Shown in pieces: positions 24,894 to 34,012 of a stretch of DNA of 64,000 nucleotides. The notes under the pieces are model-generated. The model saw only the letters and a program-made list of their open reading frames with translations. It was not told the origin of the DNA and made no database searches. The position numbers were made by a program, and so were the translations under genes. Origin of the DNA: Treponema sp. (GTDB lineage Bacteria; Spirochaetota; Spirochaetia; Treponematales; Treponemataceae); the NCBI GenBank assembly GCA_024400955.1, contig JAKSLY010000002.1, positions 1 through 64,000 of the forward strand, in the 5' to 3' direction. Position 1 is the first letter of the stretch, and each line of letters begins with the position of its first letter.

Positions 24894-25670
24894 ATGGTTT
24901 ATTGCGATGCCCATTTACACCTTGTTCCGTATATGGATGCAGCCGGCCTTGATGAAGAAAAAGTCACTAAAGCCGGTGGACTGTCCTCTTTTCTTCCGGA
25001 TCATTTTTGCACCTGCGCCCATGACAGGACCGAATTTGAAAGGCAGGAGGAGATTGTTGCCCGATGGGGAATTGACGGGGCATTGTGTGCTTTTGGGCTT
25101 CATCCCCAGGATCCAAATCTGGAAAACCTTGAGTTCCTTGAAAGCCTTGCAGAATCCGGCCGCATAGGGGCCATTGGGGAAACGGGCTTTGATTTTTTCA
25201 CTGCCGAATTCAAGTCTGACCTGGAACGGCAGAAAAAAGCCTTTGAGGCATCATGCCTGATTGCTGTCCGGCACCAGATTCCACTTGTAGTTCACGACAG
25301 GAAAGCCCTGGATGTTCTTTTTGAATATTCCCAGCTTCTTAAGAAAGTTCCTGCCGTGCTGTTCCATTCCTTTGCATTTACATCGAGGGAAGCAGGGGCC
25401 CTCCTTGACAGGGGAATCAACGGCTGGTTCAGTTTTTCAAAGCAGGTTTTAAATGGAAACAAAAAGGTCATGAGCTGCATAGAGGAACTTGATGCCGGAA
25501 GAATCATCCCGGAAACTGATGCCCCATTCCAGACCCTTAAGGGTGAAGTCTTTACCTGTCCCATGGAAGTGAAAAGGGTTTATGGGGAAATATGCAGGGT
25601 GCGTTCCATGACCATGGAAGAACTTTGCGACTGTGCAGAAAGAAATTTCAAGGCCCTTTTTGGCCTGTAG
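24894..25670 (+). CDS. TatD family metal-dependent hydrolase
   Basis: A 258-residue TIM-barrel hydrolase. The N-terminal metal motif CDAHLHLVP (HxH) is at residues 4-12; GAIGETGFDF, PLVVHDRKA and ETDAPFQ supply the other metal ligands of the family. TatD proteins are DNases or D-aminoacyl-tRNA deacylase-like; the true substrate here is not clear, and the sequence is a diverged member. GGAGG at 24880-24884 supports the ATG at 24894 (about 9 nt spacing). The gene ends against the convergent membrane-protein gene. Confidence 0.83.
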   Translation: MVYCDAHLHLVPYMDAAGLDEEKVTKAGGLSSFLPDHFCTCAHDRTEFERQEEIVARWGIDGALCAFGLHPQDPNLENLEFLESLAESGRIGAIGETGFDFFTAEFKSDLERQKKAFEASCLIAVRHQIPLVVHDRKALDVLFEYSQLLKKVPAVLFHSFAFTSREAGALLDRGINGWFSFSKQVLNGNKKVMSCIEELDAGRIIPETDAPFQTLKGEVFTCPMEVKRVYGEICRVRSMTMEELCDCAERNFKALFGL

Positions 25671-25671
25671 C

Positions 25672-26226
25672 CTATTTTCCGCCCAAGATTTCATCCAGTT
25701 CCTGGGAGGCAAGATTCAGCGGGTAGAGAAGCCTTGCAATGACTGGACGCAGTGCAATGGAAAGCACGATTGAAGAAATGAATTCTATGGCTTCCAGGGT
25801 AATGGAATCAAGGATTTCTTCAAGAGCGTGTACATTCAGGCTTGAATTCCTGAAGACTACGGAAAGAATAAGGACAAGGTATCCTGCAAGGGCTGCCGTA
25901 AAAATCTTAATGCCATGTCTTGCCTTCATCTTTGCCGTTGCCTTAAGCTCAGTTTCAGAAGGAACCTTTGAAATCAGTCCGGCTGCAAGGGAAGCAAGGA
26001 ATATTTCCCAGTGAAGTTCGAAAAAATCCACGGTTCCGCCGGCCTTAATGGCGGTTACCAGAAGCGCAAGTCCGCAGGCACTGGCACCCTGGATTCCCCC
26101 GAGGACAAGGCCTGCAAGAACTGCTGCGGTTCCAAGAAATGTGGATTCAGAAAGGAATGCAATGACTGCTGCCATGACCAAGGTAGCCACGGACCTTCTC
26201 ATGCGAAGTTTTTCCGTAACCGTCAT
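25672..26226 (-). CDS. small integral membrane protein, possibly ECF S-component-like
   Basis: A 184-residue protein with about five hydrophobic segments (roughly residues 12-30, 32-52, 72-90, 104-122 and 143-165). The pattern GTAAVLAGLVLGGIQGASA resembles the second helix region of substrate-binding (S) components of energy-coupling factor transporters, but no family motif is decisive. It overlaps lnt by 4 bases (ATGA) and is probably cotranscribed with it. No ECF ATPase is nearby. Confidence 0.55.
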   Translation of the reverse strand: MTVTEKLRMRRSVATLVMAAVIAFLSESTFLGTAAVLAGLVLGGIQGASACGLALLVTAIKAGGTVDFFELHWEIFLASLAAGLISKVPSETELKATAKMKARHGIKIFTAALAGYLVLILSVVFRNSSLNVHALEEILDSITLEAIEFISSIVLSIALRPVIARLLYPLNLASQELDEILGGK

Positions 26227-27989
26227 CTGGCCATGTCCCTGATTTTCCCGAACAGGATGAATCCAAGGTAGCCAAGGATGATGGCTGCCATGAGCAGGAT
26301 AAACCAGTCCCCGTATCTAGAGTATGCCGTCTGCACCCTGTCGTAAACGGGCACCGTGACTGCAAGGGATGCTTCCTCAAAAAGCGGCAGGTCTGCAAGG
26401 ATTTTTCCCCGCGGGTCCACCACTGCCGTGTATCCGGAATTTGTGCAGCGTACAAGGGTCGTGCGGAATTCGATGGCGCGGAAACTGGATACGATAAAGT
26501 GCTGCCACTCCGCGCATTCAGTCTTTGACCAGGAATCGTTGGTTATGTTAAGGAAGATTTCGCTTCCCAGGTTGTAGAGGGTTCTGCATGTGGAAGGAAA
26601 TGCGTCCTCAAAGCAGATGGGAACTGAAAAGCTTACGAATGCGTCCGGGTCGATTCCGCTTCCGCTTATGTATTTTTCCGTTGTGGCCGGGTCTGACAGT
26701 CCGTTCTCGTTAAGGCTTATGAATGAGAATTTTTCCGCCTTGTAGTCCAGTGGGGCCGGATAGAAGAGTCCTGATTTTACGGGAATCCTGAAGATCACGT
26801 ACTGAAATCCCGGCGTAAGGGTTGGCGGAAGCTTTATGACGTTCCTCATGAAATAGTTCATGGCAGGATTTTCCGAATATGGAATTTTTTCTGCAAAGGG
26901 AACAAGGTTTGTCTTGCTGTAAAAGCCTGAATATTTTCCGTTTCTGTCAAAGAGTATGGCGCTGTTGCACTTTTTCTTCCTGCGGGAATTTATGGTAGTC
27001 TCGCCGCCGATGATGAATGGAACGTCCATCCTTGATATGAACTGGGTAAGGCTTTCTCCCTCGGGGAATGTCTCGTAGTAAAACCGTGAAGCCGGGAATT
27101 TCTTTGTTATTACGCCCTCGCTCCAGACAACAAGGTCAGGTTCCAGCCCCCTAGACTTGAAGGAATCCATTGCTTCCTGGGTAAGGCGCCTTGAAACTTC
27201 TATGGATTTTGCATCCCCGCCTTCCCATGGATCTATGTTCTGCTGAACCATGGCTATGTTCATGGACTTTACCTTTTCCCGCGGCAGGTAATACTGGATC
27301 AAACCGTAGGCTGCAGTCAGTGCAAAGGCTACTGCCGTGAATTTAACGCAGGTCCTGATGGCCACCGTGTCGCTTTCCGTGGCTTCCAGCTGGAATGAAA
27401 AGTCCAGGAGTTCCGCTGCCGTTGCTGAAAAGAGGGCAAGAAGGAATGTGATTCCCCAGATGCCGGTAAAGTCTGCAATCTGAATGAAAATCTTCCATTT
27501 ATATGCTGCCATGGAGACTGTTCCCCAGGGGTAGCCCATGGATCCTGTTGACTTTATGTATTCGTAGAGAACCCAGCCTGCACAGAACCAGATGATTCTT
27601 TTTGTACGGCAGAAGATGTCGGAGCTTTTAATTCCCCCGGTGGCGGAAAAGGGGGCGGAACTGTTTGCCACAAAGGCATGCATAAGGATACCGCACATTC
27701 CCCCCTGGACTGCAGTTCCAAGGGCGCTGGCTCCAAGGGTGAACACTGCAAATCCGTGGAAGTGGGCAAGCCAGTAGCTTGAAATCATGTGTACCGTCAG
27801 AATCTGGCCGGCAAACAGGAAGAATGTTTCCCTGTAGGATCTTGAACGATAGAAGGCCTGATATAATGGAAGAAGGCAGAATAATGCAAGAAATGGAGAG
27901 CCTTCCGGCATGAACCGGTTTGATATGGCAAAGGCCTGGGCAGTGCCTGAAAATACTGCACAAAAACCTTGTAATATGGCTGAATTCAT
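26223..27989 (-). CDS. lnt: apolipoprotein N-acyltransferase
   Basis: A 588-residue inner-membrane enzyme that adds the third acyl chain to lipoproteins. Residues 1-200 contain about six transmembrane helices. The nitrilase-like periplasmic domain holds the catalytic triad: Glu in VVWSEGVI (near 291), Lys in YSKTNLVPFAE (near 359) and Cys in VPICFEDAFP (near 457). A last helix lies at the C-terminus. The open frame runs upstream to 28283, but the family N-terminus and an AT-rich promoter put the start at the ATG at 27989. Its presence fits the many lipoproteins in the window. Confidence 0.9.
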   Translation of the reverse strand: MNSAILQGFCAVFSGTAQAFAISNRFMPEGSPFLALFCLLPLYQAFYRSRSYRETFFLFAGQILTVHMISSYWLAHFHGFAVFTLGASALGTAVQGGMCGILMHAFVANSSAPFSATGGIKSSDIFCRTKRIIWFCAGWVLYEYIKSTGSMGYPWGTVSMAAYKWKIFIQIADFTGIWGITFLLALFSATAAELLDFSFQLEATESDTVAIRTCVKFTAVAFALTAAYGLIQYYLPREKVKSMNIAMVQQNIDPWEGGDAKSIEVSRRLTQEAMDSFKSRGLEPDLVVWSEGVITKKFPASRFYYETFPEGESLTQFISRMDVPFIIGGETTINSRRKKKCNSAILFDRNGKYSGFYSKTNLVPFAEKIPYSENPAMNYFMRNVIKLPPTLTPGFQYVIFRIPVKSGLFYPAPLDYKAEKFSFISLNENGLSDPATTEKYISGSGIDPDAFVSFSVPICFEDAFPSTCRTLYNLGSEIFLNITNDSWSKTECAEWQHFIVSSFRAIEFRTTLVRCTNSGYTAVVDPRGKILADLPLFEEASLAVTVPVYDRVQTAYSRYGDWFILLMAAIILGYLGFILFGKIRDMAR

Positions 27990-27997
27990 AGTATCAT

Positions 27998-28025
27998 ATA
28001 ATATAGTATACTTTGAATAATTCAA
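27998..28025 (-). promoter_or_regulatory. promoter of lnt (leaderless arrangement)
   Basis: On the minus strand TTGAAT (28025-28020), 16-bp spacer, TATTAT (28003-27998), then 8 nt to the ATG at 27989. The opposite strand of the same AT-rich stretch carries TATAAT (27997-28002) and TATACT (28007-28012), usable for the divergent kinase gene. Confidence 0.5.
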
Positions 28026-28064
28026 CAATATTCGACTATGCTGAATTTGAAAAAGGGGTGGGGT

Positions 28065-29234
28065 ATGGAAAAAGTTATTGAAGAACATAAAAAGGAGTAT
28101 GGCCAGAAGCCTGACGTAATTGCATACGCTCCCGGCCGCTTTCATCTTGCAGGCGAACATACCTGGTTCTTCAGGGACAAGACTCTTTCCATGGCCGTGA
28201 ACCTCCCTGTCTATGTAGGTGCTTCCCTGAGGAATGACACCAGCTTCAGGTTCAATTTTGTTCAGCTTGGAGAAAAAAAACATACAAATCTTGCTACCCT
28301 TAAGCTAAAGAAGGAAGACAAGTGGGCCAATTCCCTTAAGTCCGTGATCTATGGTTTTGTTGCTTGCGGCTACGACATGAAGGGAATCGATTTTACGGTT
28401 TTCACTGACATTCTTCCATCTGCCGGCTTTGGAATTACGACGGCAATCAAGGTTGCTTCTGCCCTTGCCATTTCGGAACTTTGCGGATTCAAGTGCAGAA
28501 AGGACGACATATTCAAGATCATGGAAAAAGGCAACAGGAATTACCTTGGAACTGACAACCACATGGCAGACACCTATGCTGCAGTCTATTCAAAGAAGAA
28601 TTCCCTGGTTCTCACAGATTATGCCACCAAGCAGGCGGAAGTCATTCCATTCAAGTTTGACAAGAAGGTGATCCTCACCGATGCAAATGTTCCTCGCATT
28701 GTAACATGGAACGAAGAAAGCCTCATGCAGCCGGAAAATGTCCTTGTTCTTGGTGAACTCAAGTCCAGAAGGTCCAATGTTTACGGTGGATGGTGCTATG
28801 ACGACAATGCCCAGGATGTCAATGAAGTTCTTGGTGTTGTAAGCGAGGATACAAAGAGGCGCCTTGTATGCGTAATGAAGGAACACAAGTGCGTCCTGGA
28901 CTGCGTCAATGCAATACAGAAGAACGATTTCTTCATGTTCTCCCGTGCAATCAACAGGAGCCATGACACCATGAAGGACTACGACATTTCTTGTCCTGAA
29001 ATTGACTGGATCATTAAGCGTGTCCGTGAGCTCGATGAAAATCCCGATGACCTTAGGAATCCCGTCAACTGCGGACGAATCACAGGAAAGGGTTTTGGTC
29101 GCGGCATCTATACGATCCTTGAAGAAAAGGATGTTGAAAACTACAGGAAGCGTCTTGTTGAATATGAACGCATCTTCGGATTCTCGGCTGTCTGCTATGA
29201 GGTTACGCCTGCAGAAGGAGCCAAGATTCTATGA
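28065..29234 (+). CDS. diverged galactokinase-family (GHMP) kinase
   Basis: A 389-residue GHMP kinase related to galactokinase. The N-terminal signature reads APGRFHLAGEHTWFF (residues 21-35), where galactokinases have PGRVNLIGEHTDY: the sugar-contacting Asp after GEHT is Trp here. The glycine-rich phosphate loop is also altered (PSAGFGITTA for the usual GLSSSA), while a catalytic-base Asp can be placed in NHMADTYAAV. It is therefore probably an active kinase for a sugar other than galactose, or a regulator; this is inference. The start at 28065 has a G-rich stretch upstream (GGGGTGGGG); an in-frame ATG at 28038 is less likely. It overlaps surE by 4 bases. Confidence 0.75.
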   Translation: MEKVIEEHKKEYGQKPDVIAYAPGRFHLAGEHTWFFRDKTLSMAVNLPVYVGASLRNDTSFRFNFVQLGEKKHTNLATLKLKKEDKWANSLKSVIYGFVACGYDMKGIDFTVFTDILPSAGFGITTAIKVASALAISELCGFKCRKDDIFKIMEKGNRNYLGTDNHMADTYAAVYSKKNSLVLTDYATKQAEVIPFKFDKKVILTDANVPRIVTWNEESLMQPENVLVLGELKSRRSNVYGGWCYDDNAQDVNEVLGVVSEDTKRRLVCVMKEHKCVLDCVNAIQKNDFFMFSRAINRSHDTMKDYDISCPEIDWIIKRVRELDENPDDLRNPVNCGRITGKGFGRGIYTILEEKDVENYRKRLVEYERIFGFSAVCYEVTPAEGAKIL

Positions 29235-30040
29235 GAGTTCTCCTAGCCAATGATGACGGAATACGCGCCCCGGGAATTGAAGCCCTGGCACAGCGTTTTT
29301 CCAGGGACCACGAGGTTTACGTGGTTGCCCCAAATGTCAACAAGTCGGCTGCATCATGCGCCATGACGGTGGCTCTTCCCCTTTCTTTTGAACGTTATGA
29401 GTCGCCGTCCCTTCCATGCAAGGCAGCCTATGCCCTTGGTGGAACTCCCGTTGACTGCACCCTCGCAGGCGTTGGCGTGGATTTGATTCCTCAGATAGAC
29501 GTTGTGGTTTCCGGCATCAATAACGGGCCTAATGTTGGAACTGACATTGTGTATTCTGGAACATGCGGTGCGGCACGTCAGGCGGCCATTTTAGGCATAC
29601 CCGGCATTGCGCTCAGCATAGATACTACGGGATGGCGTGACCCAGCCGATACAAGTGAAAACATGTATTATGAACCGCTGGCGGATTTTGCATGCAGCAA
29701 CCTTGAGCGCCTCATAAAGCTCTGTGGAGAACGCAGACAGCACGGACACAGGTTTGTCTATGACTGCTTTGTCAATATAAATGCGCCCATGATGCCTAAG
29801 TACAGGGGGGCCAAATTCTGCAGTCCATGCATCCGCCGCTACTGGGACAAGATAACCCTGGGCAGGGATGAAAATGGTGCCATGACTTCAACATGTGGCG
29901 GGGAATACCAGGTGTTCACCTTTGGTGATGAATCCATTGATGCAAAGGCTACCGGCAGCGGATATGTTGCCATAAGTGCGGTTTACTGCGAGCCTGCTGC
30001 CATGGATATTCAGGGGGATGCCGAAGGTTTCCTGGTCTGA
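29231..30040 (+). CDS. surE: 5'/3'-nucleotidase SurE
   Basis: A 269-residue survival-protein nucleotidase. The N-terminal metal motif LLANDDG (Asp8, Asp9), the N/S motif NKSAAS, and SGINNGPNVGTDIVYSGT near residue 94 are all present. SurE removes phosphate from nucleoside monophosphates. It begins within the stop codon of the kinase gene (ATGA overlap), implying coupled expression. Confidence 0.93.
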   Translation: MRVLLANDDGIRAPGIEALAQRFSRDHEVYVVAPNVNKSAASCAMTVALPLSFERYESPSLPCKAAYALGGTPVDCTLAGVGVDLIPQIDVVVSGINNGPNVGTDIVYSGTCGAARQAAILGIPGIALSIDTTGWRDPADTSENMYYEPLADFACSNLERLIKLCGERRQHGHRFVYDCFVNINAPMMPKYRGAKFCSPCIRRYWDKITLGRDENGAMTSTCGGEYQVFTFGDESIDAKATGSGYVAISAVYCEPAAMDIQGDAEGFLV

Positions 30041-30078
30041 GGGGACGGAAGCCTTTATAAAAAAATTGGGTGGGGAAA

Positions 30079-30777
30079 ATGAACGAATCTATTTTGAATG
30101 ATGGAATCAGCCTGTATAAAAAGGGCGACTATTCCAATGCACTTGCTTTTTTTATTTCTTTGCCGGACGATTGCGGGGCAGACCAGACGGAACTTGCCTA
30201 CTATCTTGGCCTTTGCTATTCAAAACTCAAGCGATATGATGATGCCCTTCTTTACCTTGAACAGGTCGTCACTGCATCATCCGATTCAGCAGGCAGCGAG
30301 GAAGCCCAGGAAAGGGTCCTCCAGTGCAGGTATCTTCTTGCCGTCATCTATTCCCTCAGCGGTAGAAAAAGGCTTGCAGACTTTGAGCTGAACAAGCTTC
30401 TTAAAATGGATTATAAGCCGGCTTCCGTATATGCTTCCCTTGCCTATCTTGCATGGGATCAGGGAAACATCGATTCAAGCATAGACTATTACGAAAAGGC
30501 CCTTGATTTTGATGATGAAAATCCTACGGCCCTCAACGGACTTGGTTATGTTCTTGCCTGTGAAGGTACGGACCTTACGCGTGCATTGAGCTGCTGCAAG
30601 AAGGCCCTGGACATTCTTCCCGACAGTGCTGCCTGCCTCGACAGCCTTGGATGGGTCTATTATAAGATGGGGCTTTACAGTGAATCAAAAAAATATCTTG
30701 AGCGTGCTGCAAAACTGGACAAGGGGAACCAGATCATCCTCGACCATCTTCTTGAAATGCAGCGTGCTGAATCTTAA
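30079..30777 (+). CDS. tetratricopeptide repeat protein
   Basis: A 232-residue protein without a signal peptide that consists mostly of TPR units, for example GISLYKKGDYSNALAFF, ALLYLEQ, VYASLAYLAWDQGNIDSSIDYYEKAL and ACLDSLGWVYYKMGLYSESKKYLERA. It probably mediates protein contacts; no enzyme domain is seen. The ATG at 30079 is preceded by GGGTGGGGAA; a GTG at 30070 is in frame. It lies 9 nt before the next TPR gene and likely shares its transcript. Confidence 0.8.
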   Translation: MNESILNDGISLYKKGDYSNALAFFISLPDDCGADQTELAYYLGLCYSKLKRYDDALLYLEQVVTASSDSAGSEEAQERVLQCRYLLAVIYSLSGRKRLADFELNKLLKMDYKPASVYASLAYLAWDQGNIDSSIDYYEKALDFDDENPTALNGLGYVLACEGTDLTRALSCCKKALDILPDSAACLDSLGWVYYKMGLYSESKKYLERAAKLDKGNQIILDHLLEMQRAES

Positions 30778-30786
30778 GGCGATAAA

Positions 30787-32844
30787 ATGAAGAAAGTATT
30801 TAGTGTTTTTGCATTGCTTTTGTTCTTTACTGGTGCTTTTGCACAGACCAACCTTCAGGATACCCAGAGGAACGAAGACCGAACTACAAAGTCAGCCAAC
30901 TCCGGCTTTGCAGAGGAAGAGTTCCGTCGCGGCGTACAGAGCTATTACAAGGGAGCCTATAATGAGGCCATCCTGGAATTTGAAAAGGCCCTTTCATATC
31001 TTCCCGGTGAAAACCTGATTCTCGACTGGCTTGGAAAGGCCTACTACAAGTCCGGAATTGAAGGGGCAGCACTCCAGCAGTGGAATTACGTAAGGGATTC
31101 CGGATATGGGGGAATCCTTCTCCAGAATAGGATTGAAATCGTAAGCGACCGCCGCGTTACTGCATCGGACAGTTCATTCAACCAGCGCTTTACTGAATCT
31201 GGGTCCTTCCAGAATATAAGCGGAACGAACCTCATATACAGCCAGCCTGTGGCTTCAGTTTCCAACCCGGATGGAACGGTGTGGGTTGTTGCTTACGGCA
31301 GCAATGACATCGTATGCTTTGACGTTAACGGTGTTGTCATCAACAGGTCAAGCGGACCGGTCAACGGATTTGACAGGCCAATGGACATGATCAGGCTCCA
31401 GAATGGAAACCTTGCCCTTTCAGAAAGTGCCGGTGACCGCATTGCAATTCTTGACGGCAACGGAAAGTTCATCAAGTATTACGGTTCCAAGGGACGTGGT
31501 GTTGGCCAGGTTGTAGGTCCCCAGTATCTTGCTGAAGATGAATTCGGCAACATCTACGTTACGGATTTTGGAAATGCACGCGTTGTAGTTTTTGATTCCG
31601 AGGGAAACGGACTGTTTTCCTTTGGCCAGAAGACTGCAGGATTTGAGGGGTTCAAGTCTCCAACTGGCATTGTCGTATGTGACGGAAGGGTTCTTGTTGC
31701 AGACAGCGTAAGGGGTGGAATCTATGAATTTGACCGCGCCGGAAACTACCTTGGCGTGTTTGTAAATGAGAAGACCTTTGCACGTCCTGAAAGCATAAGA
31801 AAGTGGGGGGACAGCCTTCTTCTTGCAGACAGGAACAGGATTTATTCCATTGATCTTTCCGATGGTGCAGTATATGAAAATGCAGTTACGGGTAAGGGAA
31901 AGAGCCAGCTTACCAGCGCAAACCCTGACCGCAACGGAAACATAATAGCAACAGACTTCAAGGCCAACGAAATTTACGTCATGTCAAAGATGACGGAACT
32001 TGTGGGCGGTTTCTTTGTTCAGATTGAACGGGTGATCTCCGACAACTTTCCACAGGTTACCCTTGAGGTGCGTGTTGAAAACAGAAGAAGGCAGCCGGTT
32101 GTAGGACTCAAGAGGCAGAACTTCCTTGTAACCGAGGGACATAATCCAGTTGCCTTTGAACTTACGGGTGAATCCAACAGAAACGAAGTTGCAGACATCG
32201 TCCTTCTTGTGGACAGGTCTACTGCCATGAAGCCTTATGCAGACCAGCTTGACAGTGCAGTCAGGGAAATCTGCGAGTCCATGAAGGGCAGGGGTACTGT
32301 CACCCTTATTTCTGCTGGTGAAGTTCCGGCTCTGGAATTCAAGGGTAATCCTTCCCAGCTTACGGATTTTTCTTCAAAGGCATTGAAAACCGGTTACAGC
32401 GATGTTGTTGCCTTTGACCTTGCATCAAGGCTTGCCGTCAACGGACTCATCAATTCAGAAAAGAAGCACGGCATAATCTACATTACAAACGGAAGCCACG
32501 ACTGCAACACATTCCTTAAGTATGGCCTTTCTGACCTTACGACCTACATGAACAATAATGGGGTTTCCTTCAGCACGGTTCTTCTTTCTCAGGGAAGCAT
32601 GTCGGAAGAAATTTCATACATCACCGCTGATACGACCGGCACTTCCTATTACATCTACAGGCCACAGGGACTTGGCGGTGTGATCGATGACATCATAGGC
32701 CTTCCTTCTGGGCTTTACCAGTTTACATATACGTCATCCCTTTCAACTGAATATGGACGAAAGTATCTTCCCGTGGAAGTGGAAACCTACATGCTCAATC
32801 GTTCTGGTCGCGACGAGACCGGATATTTTGCTCCCCTGCAGTAA
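30787..32844 (+). CDS. secreted TPR / NHL-repeat / von Willebrand A-like protein
   Basis: A 685-residue exported protein (signal peptide MKKVFSVFALLLFFTGAFAQ, residues 1-20). Residues about 45-105 hold TPR-like helices, about 155-400 hold NHL-type propeller repeats (DRPMDMIRLQNGNLALSES, YLAEDEFGNIYVTDFGNARV), and about 470-640 a VWA-like domain starting ADIVLLVDRSTAMKPY. The VWA metal site (DxSxS) reads DRSTA, so the second serine is replaced and metal binding is doubtful. Such mosaics act as surface or periplasmic interaction platforms. Its last 50 bases overlap the 3' end of dinB on the other strand. Confidence 0.75.
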   Translation: MKKVFSVFALLLFFTGAFAQTNLQDTQRNEDRTTKSANSGFAEEEFRRGVQSYYKGAYNEAILEFEKALSYLPGENLILDWLGKAYYKSGIEGAALQQWNYVRDSGYGGILLQNRIEIVSDRRVTASDSSFNQRFTESGSFQNISGTNLIYSQPVASVSNPDGTVWVVAYGSNDIVCFDVNGVVINRSSGPVNGFDRPMDMIRLQNGNLALSESAGDRIAILDGNGKFIKYYGSKGRGVGQVVGPQYLAEDEFGNIYVTDFGNARVVVFDSEGNGLFSFGQKTAGFEGFKSPTGIVVCDGRVLVADSVRGGIYEFDRAGNYLGVFVNEKTFARPESIRKWGDSLLLADRNRIYSIDLSDGAVYENAVTGKGKSQLTSANPDRNGNIIATDFKANEIYVMSKMTELVGGFFVQIERVISDNFPQVTLEVRVENRRRQPVVGLKRQNFLVTEGHNPVAFELTGESNRNEVADIVLLVDRSTAMKPYADQLDSAVREICESMKGRGTVTLISAGEVPALEFKGNPSQLTDFSSKALKTGYSDVVAFDLASRLAVNGLINSEKKHGIIYITNGSHDCNTFLKYGLSDLTTYMNNNGVSFSTVLLSQGSMSEEISYITADTTGTSYYIYRPQGLGGVIDDIIGLPSGLYQFTYTSSLSTEYGRKYLPVEVETYMLNRSGRDETGYFAPLQ

Positions 32845-34012
32845 GAAGCCTGGCCTTGCGCATCTTTAGCGCAGGGTTCTTGGATTCCATTTCAAAGATT
32901 GCCTTCTCAAGCTTTTCCTTCTTTGCCTCCCGTGAATTGAACAGCAGCTTCTGCACGGGAGTGTCCCTGCTTTCAATTTTTTCCACGCAGACACCAAGAA
33001 GCCTTATGCCGCGGCCTGGAATGTATTTCTTTCTGAAAAGTTCCCGGCATCGTTCAAAAAGGTCGTCATCATTGGAAATGTAGTTTTCTGAAGTCTCCCT
33101 TATGGAAACGGTGGAAAAGTCTTCGTATCTTATCTTAAGTCCTACGGTCTTTGAGCGGACTTTTTCCCTGTGCATCCTCCACAAAACCTGGTGCCCCAGT
33201 TCCATCAAGGCGGTGTCGATTGTAAACAGGTCTGTCAGGTCCCTGGGATATGTTCGCTCTGCGCTTATGGATTTGTTCTTTGCCTCGTGGGAGAACACCA
33301 TGTCCATGTTTCCGCGGACACTGTTGTAAAGGAAGGTTCCCATGCTGTCACCAAAGAGGGCCTTGAGCAGGCTCTGGGATTTTGCATGAACGTCCTGCAT
33401 GGTAAAAAATCCTGCAGCCTTAAGCCGTTCCTGGGTCTTGGTTCCGGCTCCCCAAAGTTTTTCCAGTGGCAGTGACAGCATGAATTCTTCTTCCTTGCCT
33501 TTGGGAACGTATGTGAGGCCGTCGGGCTTTCTGTACCCGGAGGCAATTTTTGCAACATACATGGACCTGGAAATTCCCGTGCTTATGGTAAGCCCTGTTT
33601 CTGCCTGGACTGCTTCCTTTATCTTGAATGCAGTTTCCACCGGTGAACCGAAAAGGGCTTCCGTGCCGGTTATGTCGATGAATGCCTCGTCAATGGACAT
33701 CTGCAGCACTTCCGGGGAATAGCGGGAAAATATTTCCATGATTTTTTCCGACACTTCCGAATATCGCGGATAGTTCCCCCGTATGAAAATTCCATTGGGA
33801 CAAAGTTCCCTGGCCTTGAAAACGGGCATTGCCGAATGGACTCCGTACTTGCGTGCCTCGTAGGATGCTGTGGAAACAACTGACCTTCTGTCTTCCGGCA
33901 GTCCTCCCACGATCAGGGGCTTCCCCCTGTATTCAGGATGGTCCAGCTGTTCGACGGAAGCAAAGAATGCATCAAGGTCCGCGTGGATGAACATCTTGTC
34001 ATGTTCTGGCAT
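32795..34012 (-). CDS. dinB: DNA polymerase IV (Y-family)
   Basis: A 405-residue translesion polymerase. The catalytic carboxylates are in FIHADLDAFFASVEQ near the N-terminus and SIDEAFIDITG (about residue 103); the helix-hairpin-helix part GAGTKTQERL and the little-finger domain follow. AAGGAGG on the minus strand ends directly at an ATG (34018), so the ATG two codons later (34012), with 6-nt spacing, is the better start. It overlaps the upstream membrane-protein gene by 14 bases and is likely cotranscribed with it. Confidence 0.92.
   Translation of the reverse strand: MPEHDKMFIHADLDAFFASVEQLDHPEYRGKPLIVGGLPEDRRSVVSTASYEARKYGVHSAMPVFKARELCPNGIFIRGNYPRYSEVSEKIMEIFSRYSPEVLQMSIDEAFIDITGTEALFGSPVETAFKIKEAVQAETGLTISTGISRSMYVAKIASGYRKPDGLTYVPKGKEEEFMLSLPLEKLWGAGTKTQERLKAAGFFTMQDVHAKSQSLLKALFGDSMGTFLYNSVRGNMDMVFSHEAKNKSISAERTYPRDLTDLFTIDTALMELGHQVLWRMHREKVRSKTVGLKIRYEDFSTVSIRETSENYISNDDDLFERCRELFRKKYIPGRGIRLLGVCVEKIESRDTPVQKLLFNSREAKKEKLEKAIFEMESKNPALKMRKARLLTAGEQNIRSRRDQND

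Noticed and set aside
26223-28283. Long N-terminal extension of Lnt
   Set aside because: The extra 98 codons upstream of 27989 cross the divergent promoter and the start of the kinase gene and lack the family pattern.
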